From positions 2,340,938 to 2,404,937 of the forward strand of contig NZ_KE386573.1 of assembly GCF_000427685.1 (NCBI RefSeq): 64,000 nucleotides of DNA, written 5' to 3'. Under the pieces are notes generated by a model. The model did not search any database. It had not been told where the DNA came from and saw only the letters and a program-made list of their open reading frames with translations. The DNA is from Haloplanus natans DSM 17983 (lineage in GTDB: Archaea > Halobacteriota > Halobacteria > Halobacteriales > Haloferacaceae). The translations under genes and the position numbers were made by a program. Numbering within the stretch: the stretch's first letter is position 1; each line of letters opens with the position of its first letter. Below, in pieces: positions 47,197 through 55,603 of this stretch.

Positions 47197-48249
47197 GTGC
47201 GGGTGTTGAACTACCTCGAACTGGAGGACCGACTCGACCGAAGCGGCATCGGCACCGCCGCCGACCAGCAACGCGCCGCGCTGGCGACGACCGACGTGTC
47301 GGTCGTCACGTCGCCGTGGATCGGCGGGTCGCCGGCCGGCGCCGCTGCCGGCTTCCTCCGGGGCCACGGTGCGTTCCGTAGGTACGACGTGGCCCACTGC
47401 AACGTGATCGGCCCCGGTTCGGTCGCCGTTGCCCGTCACGCCAAACGGACGGGGACGCCACTCGTCCTCCACGCCCACGTCACCGCTGAGGACTTCGCCG
47501 AGAGCTTCCGTGGCTCCACCTACCTCGCCGGCCCGCTCCGTCGCTACCTCCGCTGGTTCTACTCACAGGCCGACCTCGTCCTCTGTCCCAGCGCGTACAC
47601 GAAGCGGACCCTCGAATCCTACCCCGTCGACGCTCCGATCCGACCGATCACCAACGGCGTCGACACCGCGTCGCTGGCGGGCTTTGCGGACCTCCGCGAG
47701 GCGTACCGCGAGCGGTTCGGCCTCGACGGACTGGTGGTTTTCTCCGTCGGCAACGTCTTCGAGCGCAAGGGCCTGACCACCTTCTGTCGACTCGCCCAGG
47801 ACACCGACTACGAGTTCGCGTGGTTCGGCCCCTACGACACCGGGCCACAGGCTTCCGAGGCGGTGCGTCGGTGGACGACGAACCCGCCCGACAACGTCAC
47901 CTTCACCGGGTGGGTGGACGACAAGCGCGGGGCCTTCGCCGCCGGCGACATCTACTGTTTCCCCACCAAGGCGGAGAACCAGGGTATCGCCGTACTGGAG
48001 GCGATGGCCTGCGGAAAGCCGGTCGTCCTCCGGGACATCCCCGTCTTCGAGGAGTTCTACACCGACGGCCACGACTGCCTGAAATGCGAGACGCGGGCGG
48101 AGTTCCGCGAGGCACTGGACCGACTGGCGGCCGATCCGGAGTTGCGCCAGCGACTCGGCGAGAACGCCGAGGAGACGGCGAGCGAGCACTCCCTGTCGCG
48201 GGTGGGCGAGAAACTGGCCGACGCCTACGCCGAAGTCACAAGCGATTAA
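47197..48249 (+). CDS. Glycosyltransferase family 4
   Basis: A 350-residue GT-B fold glycosyltransferase. Start GTG 47197 (RVLNYLELEDRLDRSGIGTA). Sequence marks: HAHVTAEDFAES, SQADLVLCPSAYTKR, PITNGVD, VFSVGNVFERKGLTTF and the sugar-nucleotide binding KAENQGIAVLEAMACGKPVV with the E-X7-E motif. It has no membrane segment. Its stop is 22 bp before a second glycosyltransferase, so the two likely act on the same glycan or glycolipid. Confidence 0.92.
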   Translation: MRVLNYLELEDRLDRSGIGTAADQQRAALATTDVSVVTSPWIGGSPAGAAAGFLRGHGAFRRYDVAHCNVIGPGSVAVARHAKRTGTPLVLHAHVTAEDFAESFRGSTYLAGPLRRYLRWFYSQADLVLCPSAYTKRTLESYPVDAPIRPITNGVDTASLAGFADLREAYRERFGLDGLVVFSVGNVFERKGLTTFCRLAQDTDYEFAWFGPYDTGPQASEAVRRWTTNPPDNVTFTGWVDDKRGAFAAGDIYCFPTKAENQGIAVLEAMACGKPVVLRDIPVFEEFYTDGHDCLKCETRAEFREALDRLAADPELRQRLGENAEETASEHSLSRVGEKLADAYAEVTSD

Positions 48250-48273
48250 CCCCTCCTCGTCGAATCGCCGGTG

Positions 48274-49377
48274 ATGCATTCGGTCGCCGTCTTCACGGAC
48301 ACCTATCTGCCGACGGTCAACGGCGTCACCTACACCGTCAAGGCGTGGCGCGACTGCTGGGCCGGCCGCGGCGGCCGGATGGACGTGGTCTACCCCCGAA
48401 CCGACGGCTACGCCGCCCGCGCCGGCGAGTATCCGGTTCGGAGCGTCCCCTTTCCGTTCTACCCCGGCTTCCGTCTCGGCGCGCCCTGGATTCCGCGGCG
48501 CGTCCGCGACGTCGAGGTGGTCCACGCCCACACGCCCTTCGCCGTTGGCCTCGCGGGTCTCCGACTGGCCCGGCGCCACGACCGACCCTTCGTCGCCTCG
48601 TACCACACGCCCACGTCGGAGTACGCCGACTACGTGGCGCCGAGTGCCCGGATCGAACGCCTCGTCGAACGCGTAAGCGAGCGCTACGAGCGGTGGTTTC
48701 TGGACCACGCCGACGCAGTACTCGCACCGAGCGAGGCGACGGCCACCCACCTCACCGACGCGGTGGGTGTCTCGACGCCCGTAACCGTCGTCCCGAACGG
48801 CATCGATACCGAGCGGTTCCGCCCCGTCGACGCCGACGCCTTCCGGTCGCGGTACGGCCTCGACGACGCCGCGACGCTGATCGGCTACACCGGCCGTCAC
48901 GGCTACGAGAAACGCCTGGGGGATATCGTCGACGCCGCGGCGACCCTCGACGCGACGGTCGTCTTCGGCGGCGACGGGCCGGCCCGACCGGATCTGGAGC
49001 GGCGGGCGGCCGAATGCGGCGTCGACGCCCGCTTTCTCGGCTTTCTCGACCGCGAGGAGCTTCCCGCCTTCTACAGCGCGCTCGACGCCTTCGTCTTCCC
49101 CAGCCCGATCGAAACGCAAGGGCTCGTCGCGCTGGAGGCGAACGCCTGCGGGACGCCGGTCGTCGGCGCAGACGACGGCGCCCTCGCCGACACCGTCGAG
49201 GACGGCGTCACGGGGTATCACTTCGAAACGGGCGACATCGAGTCCTTCCGGTCGTCGATCCGGCGGACGCTGGAGGACGGCGACGCGCTCCGCGAGTCGT
49301 GTCTCGAAGCGCGAGAACGACACGGGGTCGGCCGCGCAGTCGACCGTCTCGCGGACGTCTACGAACGAGTGAGGTGA
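48274..49377 (+). CDS. Glycosyltransferase family 4 (GPI/diacylglycerol-mannosyl type)
   Basis: A 367-residue GT-B enzyme. FTDTYLPTVNGVTYTVKAW at the N-terminus, HAHTPFAVGLAG, SYHTPTSEYADYV, VPNGIDTERF and SPIETQGLVALEANACGTPVV with the E-X7-E motif are typical of enzymes that glucosylate or mannosylate lipids. GTG 48271 precedes ATG 48274 directly; I use the ATG. Probably cotranscribed with the preceding GT4 gene. Glycolipid synthesis is the best guess. Confidence 0.92.
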   Translation: MHSVAVFTDTYLPTVNGVTYTVKAWRDCWAGRGGRMDVVYPRTDGYAARAGEYPVRSVPFPFYPGFRLGAPWIPRRVRDVEVVHAHTPFAVGLAGLRLARRHDRPFVASYHTPTSEYADYVAPSARIERLVERVSERYERWFLDHADAVLAPSEATATHLTDAVGVSTPVTVVPNGIDTERFRPVDADAFRSRYGLDDAATLIGYTGRHGYEKRLGDIVDAAATLDATVVFGGDGPARPDLERRAAECGVDARFLGFLDREELPAFYSALDAFVFPSPIETQGLVALEANACGTPVVGADDGALADTVEDGVTGYHFETGDIESFRSSIRRTLEDGDALRESCLEARERHGVGRAVDRLADVYERVR

Positions 49378-49401
49378 AAACGCGGGTCGACTGACGGGCT
49401 T

Positions 49402-49482
49402 ATACTGTTTATCGTAACTGGTTACGGTGGGTCGTCAAGACGGTCCGACGACCCTCCGGTAATGACTTACGATGAACAGTAT
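49402..49482 (+). repeat. Dispersed palindromic element, copy P6
   Basis: An 81-bp palindrome between convergent genes, ending on the stop of the Gly/Met-rich protein. Left: ATACTGTTTATCGTAACTGG then GGTGGGTCGTC; right: GACGACCCTCC then GGTAATGACTTACGATGAAC. Loop AAGACGGTCC. Confidence 0.85.
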
Positions 49483-49913
49483 TAGTCGTCCTCGATAGCC
49501 TGAGCGATCCGCTGGAGCTGGCGCGTCACGTCACGTACCTCGTCGCGGAGCTGTCGAACCTCGCGAACGAGTTCCTCGTTGCCGACGGACTCCTCCTCGC
49601 CCTGGCCGCCACCCATGCCCGGCGGGCCGCCACCGCCGCCCATGCCCGGCGGGCCGCCACCCATGCCACCGCCGCCCATGCCGCCGGGACCACCGCCACC
49701 CATCATCCCGCTCATCATCTGCGCGAAGGGGTTGCCGCCCTCGCCGCCACCCATCATCTCCTCGGGGTCGGGGCGCTCGCCCTCCTCGCGCTCCTCGGCG
49801 CGGCGCTCGCGGATCTCCTCGACGCGCTCGCGGAAGGACTTCTCCTCCTCGTCGCCCTCGGTTTCCTCGCCACCCTCTGCAGCAGCGTCGTCGCCAGTGT
49901 CGTCGTCTGCCAT
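49482..49913 (-). CDS. Gly/Met-rich low-complexity protein with terminal coiled coils
   Basis: A 143-residue protein from ATG 49913. Three parts are visible: an acidic, Glu-rich N-terminus with a charged helix (SFRERVEEIRERRAEEREEG, residues about 25-45); a central run of Gly, Met and Pro (about 52-103) with imperfect GGPPGMGGG repeats; and a C-terminal coiled coil (about 108-143, NEELVREVRQLRDEV). It has no cysteine and no signal. The Met/Gly core recalls GroEL-type tails and disordered assembly proteins, but I know no function. Confidence 0.8.
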   Translation of the reverse strand: MADDDTGDDAAAEGGEETEGDEEEKSFRERVEEIRERRAEEREEGERPDPEEMMGGGEGGNPFAQMMSGMMGGGGPGGMGGGGMGGGPPGMGGGGGPPGMGGGQGEEESVGNEELVREVRQLRDEVRDVTRQLQRIAQAIEDD

Positions 49914-50036
49914 GGCCCTCGATTCGCAATCCACGCCGAAAAGGGTTGTCGTCTCCCCGGCACCGACGGTCGGTGACGCCCGATGCACCTCCGGGAACGC
50001 GTGTGTTTTTTGAGCATCGAGCGAGTGTCGCGTGGT

Positions 50037-50366
50037 ATGGCAACCCGTGGACAGCACAGTGGTGGGGCGTCCCTCCCCGACGTGATGCCGTTCGATCCGG
50101 CCGTCCTGACGCGGCTAAGCTGGGAACTCGGCTCCCGTGTGGTCGACGACGAAACCTCGACCCGGGTCGGTCGGTGGGAACGCGTGCAGTCGTCGTGGTC
50201 GGCGTCGGTGTTTCGAGTGACGAGCGAAACCGTCGTCATGCGTATCCACACGCCGATCGGCCGAGAACGGTTCTACGGGGCAGCGTGGATGGACGTCCAG
50301 GATCTGCTCCCGGAACTCGACGGCACGCCCGCCTGGGAACGGCGCGCCCGGGACCGTCGGTCGTAA
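50037..50366 (+). CDS. Uncharacterised haloarchaeal protein
   Basis: A 109-residue protein from ATG 50037 (MATRGQHSGGASL). Its core, WELGSRVVDDETSTRVGRWE then SSWSASVFRVTSETVVMRIH, reads as a small beta-rich domain; the C-terminus is Arg-rich (WERRARDRRS). It lies divergent from the Gly/Met-rich gene and convergent with the DUF2797 gene. No family recognised. Confidence 0.6.
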   Translation: MATRGQHSGGASLPDVMPFDPAVLTRLSWELGSRVVDDETSTRVGRWERVQSSWSASVFRVTSETVVMRIHTPIGRERFYGAAWMDVQDLLPELDGTPAWERRARDRRS

Positions 50367-50398
50367 TCGGCAGTCCGAAGCGGAGAAGACGGGGTCGG

Positions 50399-51187
50399 TC
50401 ACCCGAACGCGCCGAGACTCGACTGGAGTCGCCGGTCGGTGTCGCCCTCGATCACCTCGTACCCAACCAGATCCCGCATATCGACCGCGTAGGTGCTCCC
50501 GCCGTGGTCGAGGACGAGCAGTCGCCCTTTCGTCCCCCGGACCCGGCCCGCCGCCAGCGTCTCGGCGACCGGGCGCTCGGAGAGCCCGAGGCCGTAGTCG
50601 AACGCGAACGTTTCGATGGGATCGAACTCGTCGAGCAGGGCGGCCCACGCCGCGTCGTCGACGGAGCGGCCGAGACCCGCCAGTTTCGCGGGCACCCGCA
50701 CCCGGTCGGGGATTCCGGCCGCCAACTCGGCCTCGATTTCGCGGGCGATCCGGCCGTTCTCGACGGTTCGGATGTGGGCGCCGCGGTCCGCCCCCTGTTC
50801 GCGGAGGCGGGTCTCCAGCCGGTACGCCTTGGTGACACCCACCTTGAACGTCTCCGGGGCGAACGCGGCGAGGTAGATGGCGTGGTCGTCGACACAGTCC
50901 ATCTCGTCTTTGAGGCAGGTGCCGGTACACCGGGCACAGACCCACGTCGAGGTGTGGTCGGGGCAGTGAGGTGTGTCGTCGGCGTCACAGGGGCGGTGGC
51001 CGTCGTCTGTGAGGGTGCCGGCACAGTGGCGGTCGTCGAGGCGGTAGGCGAGTTCCGTGCCGGGGTCGAGGGGGACGTACTCGACGGTCGCAGTCGGGTG
51101 GCGAGGGTCGGCGCTGGCCGCGTCGTCCCTGACCGAATCGCTCAGGAGGAGGCCGCCGTCGTCCGTGTCGTAGCCGACGATCTGCAC
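50399..51187 (-). CDS. DUF2797 family protein
   Basis: A 262-residue protein from GTG 51187 (QIVGYDTDDGGLLL). The Cys/His-rich middle (residues about 54-93) with CAGTL, RPCDAD, HCPDH, CARCTGTC and EMDC could bind one or two metals. A long domain starting AIYLAAFAPETFKVGVTKAY and GADRGAHIRTVENGRIARE resembles the DUF2797 fold, related to GIY-YIG nucleases (AFAPETFKVGVTK in place of GIY). Function unknown. Same strand as the epimerase gene upstream. Confidence 0.78.
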   Translation of the reverse strand: MQIVGYDTDDGGLLLSDSVRDDAASADPRHPTATVEYVPLDPGTELAYRLDDRHCAGTLTDDGHRPCDADDTPHCPDHTSTWVCARCTGTCLKDEMDCVDDHAIYLAAFAPETFKVGVTKAYRLETRLREQGADRGAHIRTVENGRIAREIEAELAAGIPDRVRVPAKLAGLGRSVDDAAWAALLDEFDPIETFAFDYGLGLSERPVAETLAAGRVRGTKGRLLVLDHGGSTYAVDMRDLVGYEVIEGDTDRRLQSSLGAFG

Positions 51188-51216
51188 GGGTGACGTTGGG
51201 GGCGCGGAGTAAAGGG

Positions 51217-52146
51217 CTATACGATCTCGTCGATCAACTGTCGGGCCGCGCGACGGACGGCGTCGTCGCTCGACGCCGAGGGCTCCCAGCCGAGGGCGGC
51301 TAGCTTCTCGATCGAGAGGCGCATCTTCGGCACGTCGCCCGTCCACCCGCGGTCGCCGCCCGTGTACTCGTAGGCCGGATCGAGTCCCAGCTCCTCGCTC
51401 ACGATGTCGGCGATACGGGTGACGGAGGTGGTCGTCCGCGATCCGAGGTTGTAGGTGTTGAGCGCCGCGTCCGCGTTCTCGACGACGTGGCAGATGGCGT
51501 CCACGCAGTCCTCGACGTGGAGGTAGGATTTCTCCTGTCGGCCGTCGCCGAGGATGGTGAGCCGGTCGGGGTCGTCGTCGAGTTTCTCGATGAAGTCCGG
51601 AATCACGGTGCCGCGCTGGTGTGGGCCGACGATGTTGGCGAAGCGGAACGTCCACGCCTGCAGGTCGTAGGAGTGGGCGTACGTGGAGACGAGCCCCTCG
51701 TCGGCGAGTTTGCTCGCGCCGTACTCGCTGATGGGTTCGAGGGGGCCGTAATCCTCCGGCGTCGGCCGCGGCGCCTCGCCGTAGACGGTCGAGGAGGAAG
51801 TGAAGACGAAGCCGTCGACGCCGACGTCGTCGGCGCGTTCGAGGAGGGTGTAGGTCATCTCGGTGTTCTCCTCGAACAGCCGCCGGGGGTCGGCGTAGTT
51901 CGTGTCGGTGTAGGCGGCGAGGTGAAAGACGATATCCGTGTCGTCGGTGACGACGGCGGCCACGTCGTCGGGGTGTTTCACGTCCGCGACGACGAGTTCG
52001 GCGCCGTCGGGGACGCGGTCGGCCTCGCCCTTGGACAGGTCGTCGGCGACGACCACGTCGTTGTCCGGGGCGAGCCGAGCCGCGAGATGGGTGCCGATGA
52101 GGCCCGCGCCGCCGGTGACGACCACGCGCCGGTCGGTGAGATCCAT
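51217..52146 (-). CDS. NAD-dependent epimerase/dehydratase (UDP-glucose 4-epimerase type)
   Basis: A 309-residue short-chain dehydrogenase of the extended class. The nucleotide motif TGGAGLIGTHLA (residues about 10-21), SSSTVYGE, catalytic YGASK (Tyr and Lys near residue 144) and FRFANIVGP are typical of enzymes that epimerise UDP-sugars. Start ATG 52146. It would supply sugar donors for the protein glycosylation or lipid glycosyltransferases found in the window. Confidence 0.9.
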   Translation of the reverse strand: MDLTDRRVVVTGGAGLIGTHLAARLAPDNDVVVADDLSKGEADRVPDGAELVVADVKHPDDVAAVVTDDTDIVFHLAAYTDTNYADPRRLFEENTEMTYTLLERADDVGVDGFVFTSSSTVYGEAPRPTPEDYGPLEPISEYGASKLADEGLVSTYAHSYDLQAWTFRFANIVGPHQRGTVIPDFIEKLDDDPDRLTILGDGRQEKSYLHVEDCVDAICHVVENADAALNTYNLGSRTTTSVTRIADIVSEELGLDPAYEYTGGDRGWTGDVPKMRLSIEKLAALGWEPSASSDDAVRRAARQLIDEIV

Positions 52147-52227
52147 GCCCGAGGGTCCGCCGCGCCGTCCAAGTGCCTTCCGGTCGGGTTCGAAAACCGT
52201 TACCCACTCCGCCCCCTCGGAACGCCC

Positions 52228-52767
52228 ATGCAAGACAGTCCGGAGGTCGTCGTGTTGCGTCTGGGGCACCGCCCCGGCCGCGACGACCGCATGACGACAC
52301 ACGTCGCCCTGACGGCGCGGGCGCTCGGCGCCGACCGGGCGGTCCTGGTCGGCGAGGCCACGCAGGCGGGCGAGACGGTCACCGACATCACCGACCGCTT
52401 CGGCGGCCCGTTCGAGGTGACCGTCACCGACTCGTATCGGCCGCTCCTGCGGGACTGGGAGGGAACCGTCGTCCACCTCACGATGTACGGCGAGCCGGTC
52501 GAGGACGTGACGCCGACGATCCGGGAACGCCATCGCTCGGAGCCACTCCTCCTCGTCGTCGGCGCCGGCAAGGTCGACTTCGAGGTGTACGACCGTGCGG
52601 ACTGGAACGTGGGCGTGACGAACCAGCCCCACTCCGAGGTGGCGGCGCTGGCGGTGTTTCTGGACCGGCTGTTCGATGGACGGGAACTCGACCGGGAGTG
52701 GGAAAACGCGAAGCGGCGGGTGATCCCGCAGGCGACGGGCAAGCGAGTCGAAGAGGTCGACGACTAG
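52228..52767 (+). CDS. trm56: tRNA (cytidine(56)-2'-O)-methyltransferase
   Basis: A 179-residue archaea-specific SPOUT methyltransferase that makes Cm56 in the T-loop of tRNAs. Start ATG 52228. LRLGHRPGRDDRMTTHVALT, AVLVGEA, VVHLTMYG, LLLVVGAGKVDFEVYDRADW and NQPHSEVAALAVFLDRL are characteristic, including the knot region. Divergent from the epimerase, convergent with codB by a 4-bp overlap. Confidence 0.94.
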   Translation: MQDSPEVVVLRLGHRPGRDDRMTTHVALTARALGADRAVLVGEATQAGETVTDITDRFGGPFEVTVTDSYRPLLRDWEGTVVHLTMYGEPVEDVTPTIRERHRSEPLLLVVGAGKVDFEVYDRADWNVGVTNQPHSEVAALAVFLDRLFDGRELDREWENAKRRVIPQATGKRVEEVDD

Positions 52768-54158
52768 AGTCGCTCGGCCGACGAATCCACCTCGTGACCG
52801 GGCAGCAGTCCGTTCGCCTCCAGCAGGTAGTACGCGGCCGTGTGGACGACGAAAGCGGCGACGAGGCCGTTCAGCGCGGCACCACCGGGGCCGGGAAGCA
52901 CCTGCGGCGCGGCCACGCCCGGAACGACCTGTCCGGCGGTGAGGACGGCGACGGCGGCGCCGACGGCGTAAGCGAGGATGGCGCTCCAGCGAACGTCGAC
53001 GAAGTCGACGTCGTCCATGTGGGGAACGCTCAGCCGCCAGCAGAGCAGGAAGTCGGCGATGATGACACCGCCGAGAGGGGGGACGTACTGGCCGAGCGTC
53101 GACAGCCACGGGATGAGCAGACCCTCCGCGCCCGCCAGCGCGAGCAGGATGCCGACGGTGCCGCCGGCCAGCACGAACGGCCGCTTGCGGTCGAACTCGA
53201 ACGCCTCGCTGCCGGCGACGCCGAAGGCGTAGGCGGCGTTGTCGTTCGTCGTCCAGATGTTGAGGATCAGGGCGATCAGACCGATGGCGGCGAGTCCCTG
53301 CGCGGCGAGCACCTCGTAGAGGTCGCCAGCGGGCGTCACGTCGTAGACGGCGCCGCCGACGGCGCCCGAGAGAAAGAGGAAGCCGTTACCGATCAGGAAG
53401 GCGATGAGGCCGGCCCAGAACCCGACGCGGGTCGAACTCGCGAACCGGGCCCAGTTCGGCGCCTGTGTGCCGCCGCTGATGAACGTCCCGACGACGATGG
53501 TGACGGCGGCGGCAAAGCCCATCTCCCCGCTCCCGGTGCCGGCGAACAGGCCGTCGACGCCGCCGGCGTCCCCGATGGCGATGAACACCGACAGGAGGCC
53601 GACGACGACGAGAACCGGGACGGCGATCAGCGAGAGTTTCTCCATCCCTTCGTAGCCGAAGTACGCCGTCGCGAGGTGGAGCACGCCCCAGATCACGATG
53701 AGCGCCAGCGTGAGCGTCGGGGAGTCGAGGCCGAAAAACGTCGCAGTGGGGACGGCGACCATCGGGATGGTGACCCCGAACCAGCCGACCTGCGTCCCGC
53801 CGAGTAGGAGGTCGGCGAACTTCGCGCCCAACCGGCCGAAACTGTACCTGGCGAGGAGGACGGTCGTCAACCCGGCTTTGGCCGCGATGCCACACAGCGC
53901 CGCCACGTAGATCCCGAGGATGGTGTAGCCGACGGCCGTCGCCGAGAGCATCGGCCCGAAGCCCATCGCCGCACCGACCTCGGCGCCGGACCACAGCGTG
54001 CCCGCGAAAAAGACGAACCCGAGGAGCACGGCCGAGATACTCACGAGTCCTTTCCGCTCGTCCCGAGGGACGTGGTCTATGGGATAGTCCGGATCGGGAA
54101 GGTCCTCGTCGCCGAACACGAACGTCCGCCAAGTCGATGATTCGTCTTCTGTTGCCAT
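52764..54158 (-). CDS. codB: Cytosine/purine permease (NCS1 family, CodB-like)
   Basis: A 464-residue NCS1 nucleobase transporter with about twelve helices. SGAEVGAAMGFGPML, a LLARYSFGRLGAKF loop and NIWTTNDNAAYAFGVAG are family traits, and NDN in TM8 takes part in substrate binding. Start ATG 54158, with the TATA box 28 bases upstream. Divergent from the CodA-like deaminase gene. Confidence 0.92.
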   Translation of the reverse strand: MATEDESSTWRTFVFGDEDLPDPDYPIDHVPRDERKGLVSISAVLLGFVFFAGTLWSGAEVGAAMGFGPMLSATAVGYTILGIYVAALCGIAAKAGLTTVLLARYSFGRLGAKFADLLLGGTQVGWFGVTIPMVAVPTATFFGLDSPTLTLALIVIWGVLHLATAYFGYEGMEKLSLIAVPVLVVVGLLSVFIAIGDAGGVDGLFAGTGSGEMGFAAAVTIVVGTFISGGTQAPNWARFASSTRVGFWAGLIAFLIGNGFLFLSGAVGGAVYDVTPAGDLYEVLAAQGLAAIGLIALILNIWTTNDNAAYAFGVAGSEAFEFDRKRPFVLAGGTVGILLALAGAEGLLIPWLSTLGQYVPPLGGVIIADFLLCWRLSVPHMDDVDFVDVRWSAILAYAVGAAVAVLTAGQVVPGVAAPQVLPGPGGAALNGLVAAFVVHTAAYYLLEANGLLPGHEVDSSAERL

Positions 54159-54183
54159 CGTCCGTTGTCGCACAGGTATTGTT

Positions 54184-54192
54184 GATAAAATT
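54184..54192 (-). promoter_or_regulatory. TATA box of codB
   Basis: Minus-strand AAATTTTAT is centred about 29 bases before ATG 54158. Together with the codA box it makes a compact divergent promoter in a 106-bp gap. Confidence 0.5.
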
Positions 54193-54235
54193 TGGCATTA
54201 CGTCCACGTTCGTGCGGAAATTCGGAGTGCGAAGG

Positions 54236-54243
54236 AATATGTA
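54236..54243 (+). promoter_or_regulatory. TATA box of codA
   Basis: AATATGTA is centred about 26 bases before ATG 54265. A shared regulator could act between this and the codB box. Confidence 0.45.
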
Positions 54244-54264
54244 GCGGCTGCCCATCGATCCGAT

Positions 54265-55548
54265 ATGACCGAGTACATCGTCACCGGGGGGCGGACCCTC
54301 GACGGCGACGTCGTCGACATCGAGATCAGGGACGGAACGATCCGACGAGTGGTGCCCGCGGGCGACGGCGATCCGGCGGCGTTCCCGGCGGACCGGCGCC
54401 ACGACGCCGACGGTCGGCTGGTCACGCCGCCGCTGATCGAACCGCACGTCCACCTCGACGCGACGGGGACCGCCGGCGACCCGACATGGAACGAGAGCGG
54501 GACGCTTGCCGAGGGCATCGAGGTGTGGGCGGCGTACAAGGAGGGGATCACGGTCGACGACATCGTCGACCGCGCGACACGAACCGTCGAGTGGTACGCG
54601 GCACACGGTGTGACGCGGATTCGGACCCACGCCGATACGACGGAGCCGTCGCTGACGACGGTCGAAGCCCTCCTCGAACTGCGCGACCGGGTATCGGATA
54701 TCGTCGACCTGCAGGTCGTCGCCTTCCCGCAGGACGGTATCTTCACCGATCCCGACCACGAGGACCTGCTCCACGAGGCGGTGCGGATGGGCGTCGACGT
54801 GATCGGCGCGATTCCACACAACGAACACACGCGCGAGGACGGGGTCGAGAGCGTCCGGGCGGTCTGTGACCTCGCCGAGCGCCACGACCGGCCGCTCGAC
54901 CTCCACATCGACGAGACGGACGACCCGAACTCGCGGTTCACCGAGGTGTTGGCGAGCGAGGCTCTCAAACGCGGCATCGGCGACCGAACGACGGCGAGTC
55001 ACACGACGGCGATGCATTCGTACAACAACGCCTACGCCGACAAACTGATCTCGCTGCTCGCCGAGAGCGGCGTGAGTGTCGTGACGAACCCGCCGGACAA
55101 CTCGGTCCTGCAGGGGAGTTACGACGACTACCCGCGGCGGCGTGGCCACACGCGCATCGACGAACTCCGGGCGGCGGACGTCACCGTCGGTCTCGGCCAC
55201 GACTCCGTTCTCGATCCGTGGTACCACTACGGCCAGGCCGACCCCCTGGACGCCGCCTTCGTCCTGCTTCACTACGCCCACATGGCCGGCCGGGACGACG
55301 TGGCCGACCTCTGGGAGATGCTGACCGAGGCGAACGCCGCGGTGGTCGGCGCGAGCGGGTACGGCCTCCGGGAGGACACCGAGGGGTCGCTCGTCGTCTA
55401 CGACAGCCCCGACGCGTTCAACGCGCTCCGCACCCGGGCACCGCGGACGCTCGTGCTCCGGGCAGGCGACGAGGTGGCGCGGACGGAGCCGGCGCGGACG
55501 ACGGTTCAGCGCGACGACGGCCCGAGTGCCGTCGACTTTCACCGGTGA
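54265..55548 (+). CDS. codA: Cytosine deaminase-like amidohydrolase
   Basis: A 427-residue metal-dependent deaminase of the CodA group. EPHVHLDATGTAG (metal His pair), WNESGTLAEGIE, RTHADT, DLHIDETDD (His and catalytic Glu), TASHTTAMHSYN and GHDSVLDPWY (catalytic Asp) align closely with E. coli CodA. The residue after the catalytic Asp, Asp314 in E. coli, is Ser here; that position controls substrate preference, so the true substrate may differ from cytosine. Divergent from the permease. Cytosine salvage or a related heterocycle is expected. Confidence 0.88.
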   Translation: MTEYIVTGGRTLDGDVVDIEIRDGTIRRVVPAGDGDPAAFPADRRHDADGRLVTPPLIEPHVHLDATGTAGDPTWNESGTLAEGIEVWAAYKEGITVDDIVDRATRTVEWYAAHGVTRIRTHADTTEPSLTTVEALLELRDRVSDIVDLQVVAFPQDGIFTDPDHEDLLHEAVRMGVDVIGAIPHNEHTREDGVESVRAVCDLAERHDRPLDLHIDETDDPNSRFTEVLASEALKRGIGDRTTASHTTAMHSYNNAYADKLISLLAESGVSVVTNPPDNSVLQGSYDDYPRRRGHTRIDELRAADVTVGLGHDSVLDPWYHYGQADPLDAAFVLLHYAHMAGRDDVADLWEMLTEANAAVVGASGYGLREDTEGSLVVYDSPDAFNALRTRAPRTLVLRAGDEVARTEPARTTVQRDDGPSAVDFHR

Positions 55549-55603
55549 CTGCCTCCTAGAAGGAGAGAGGGCTCCCACGGCACCGCATCACTGGGCTGAA
55601 ACG

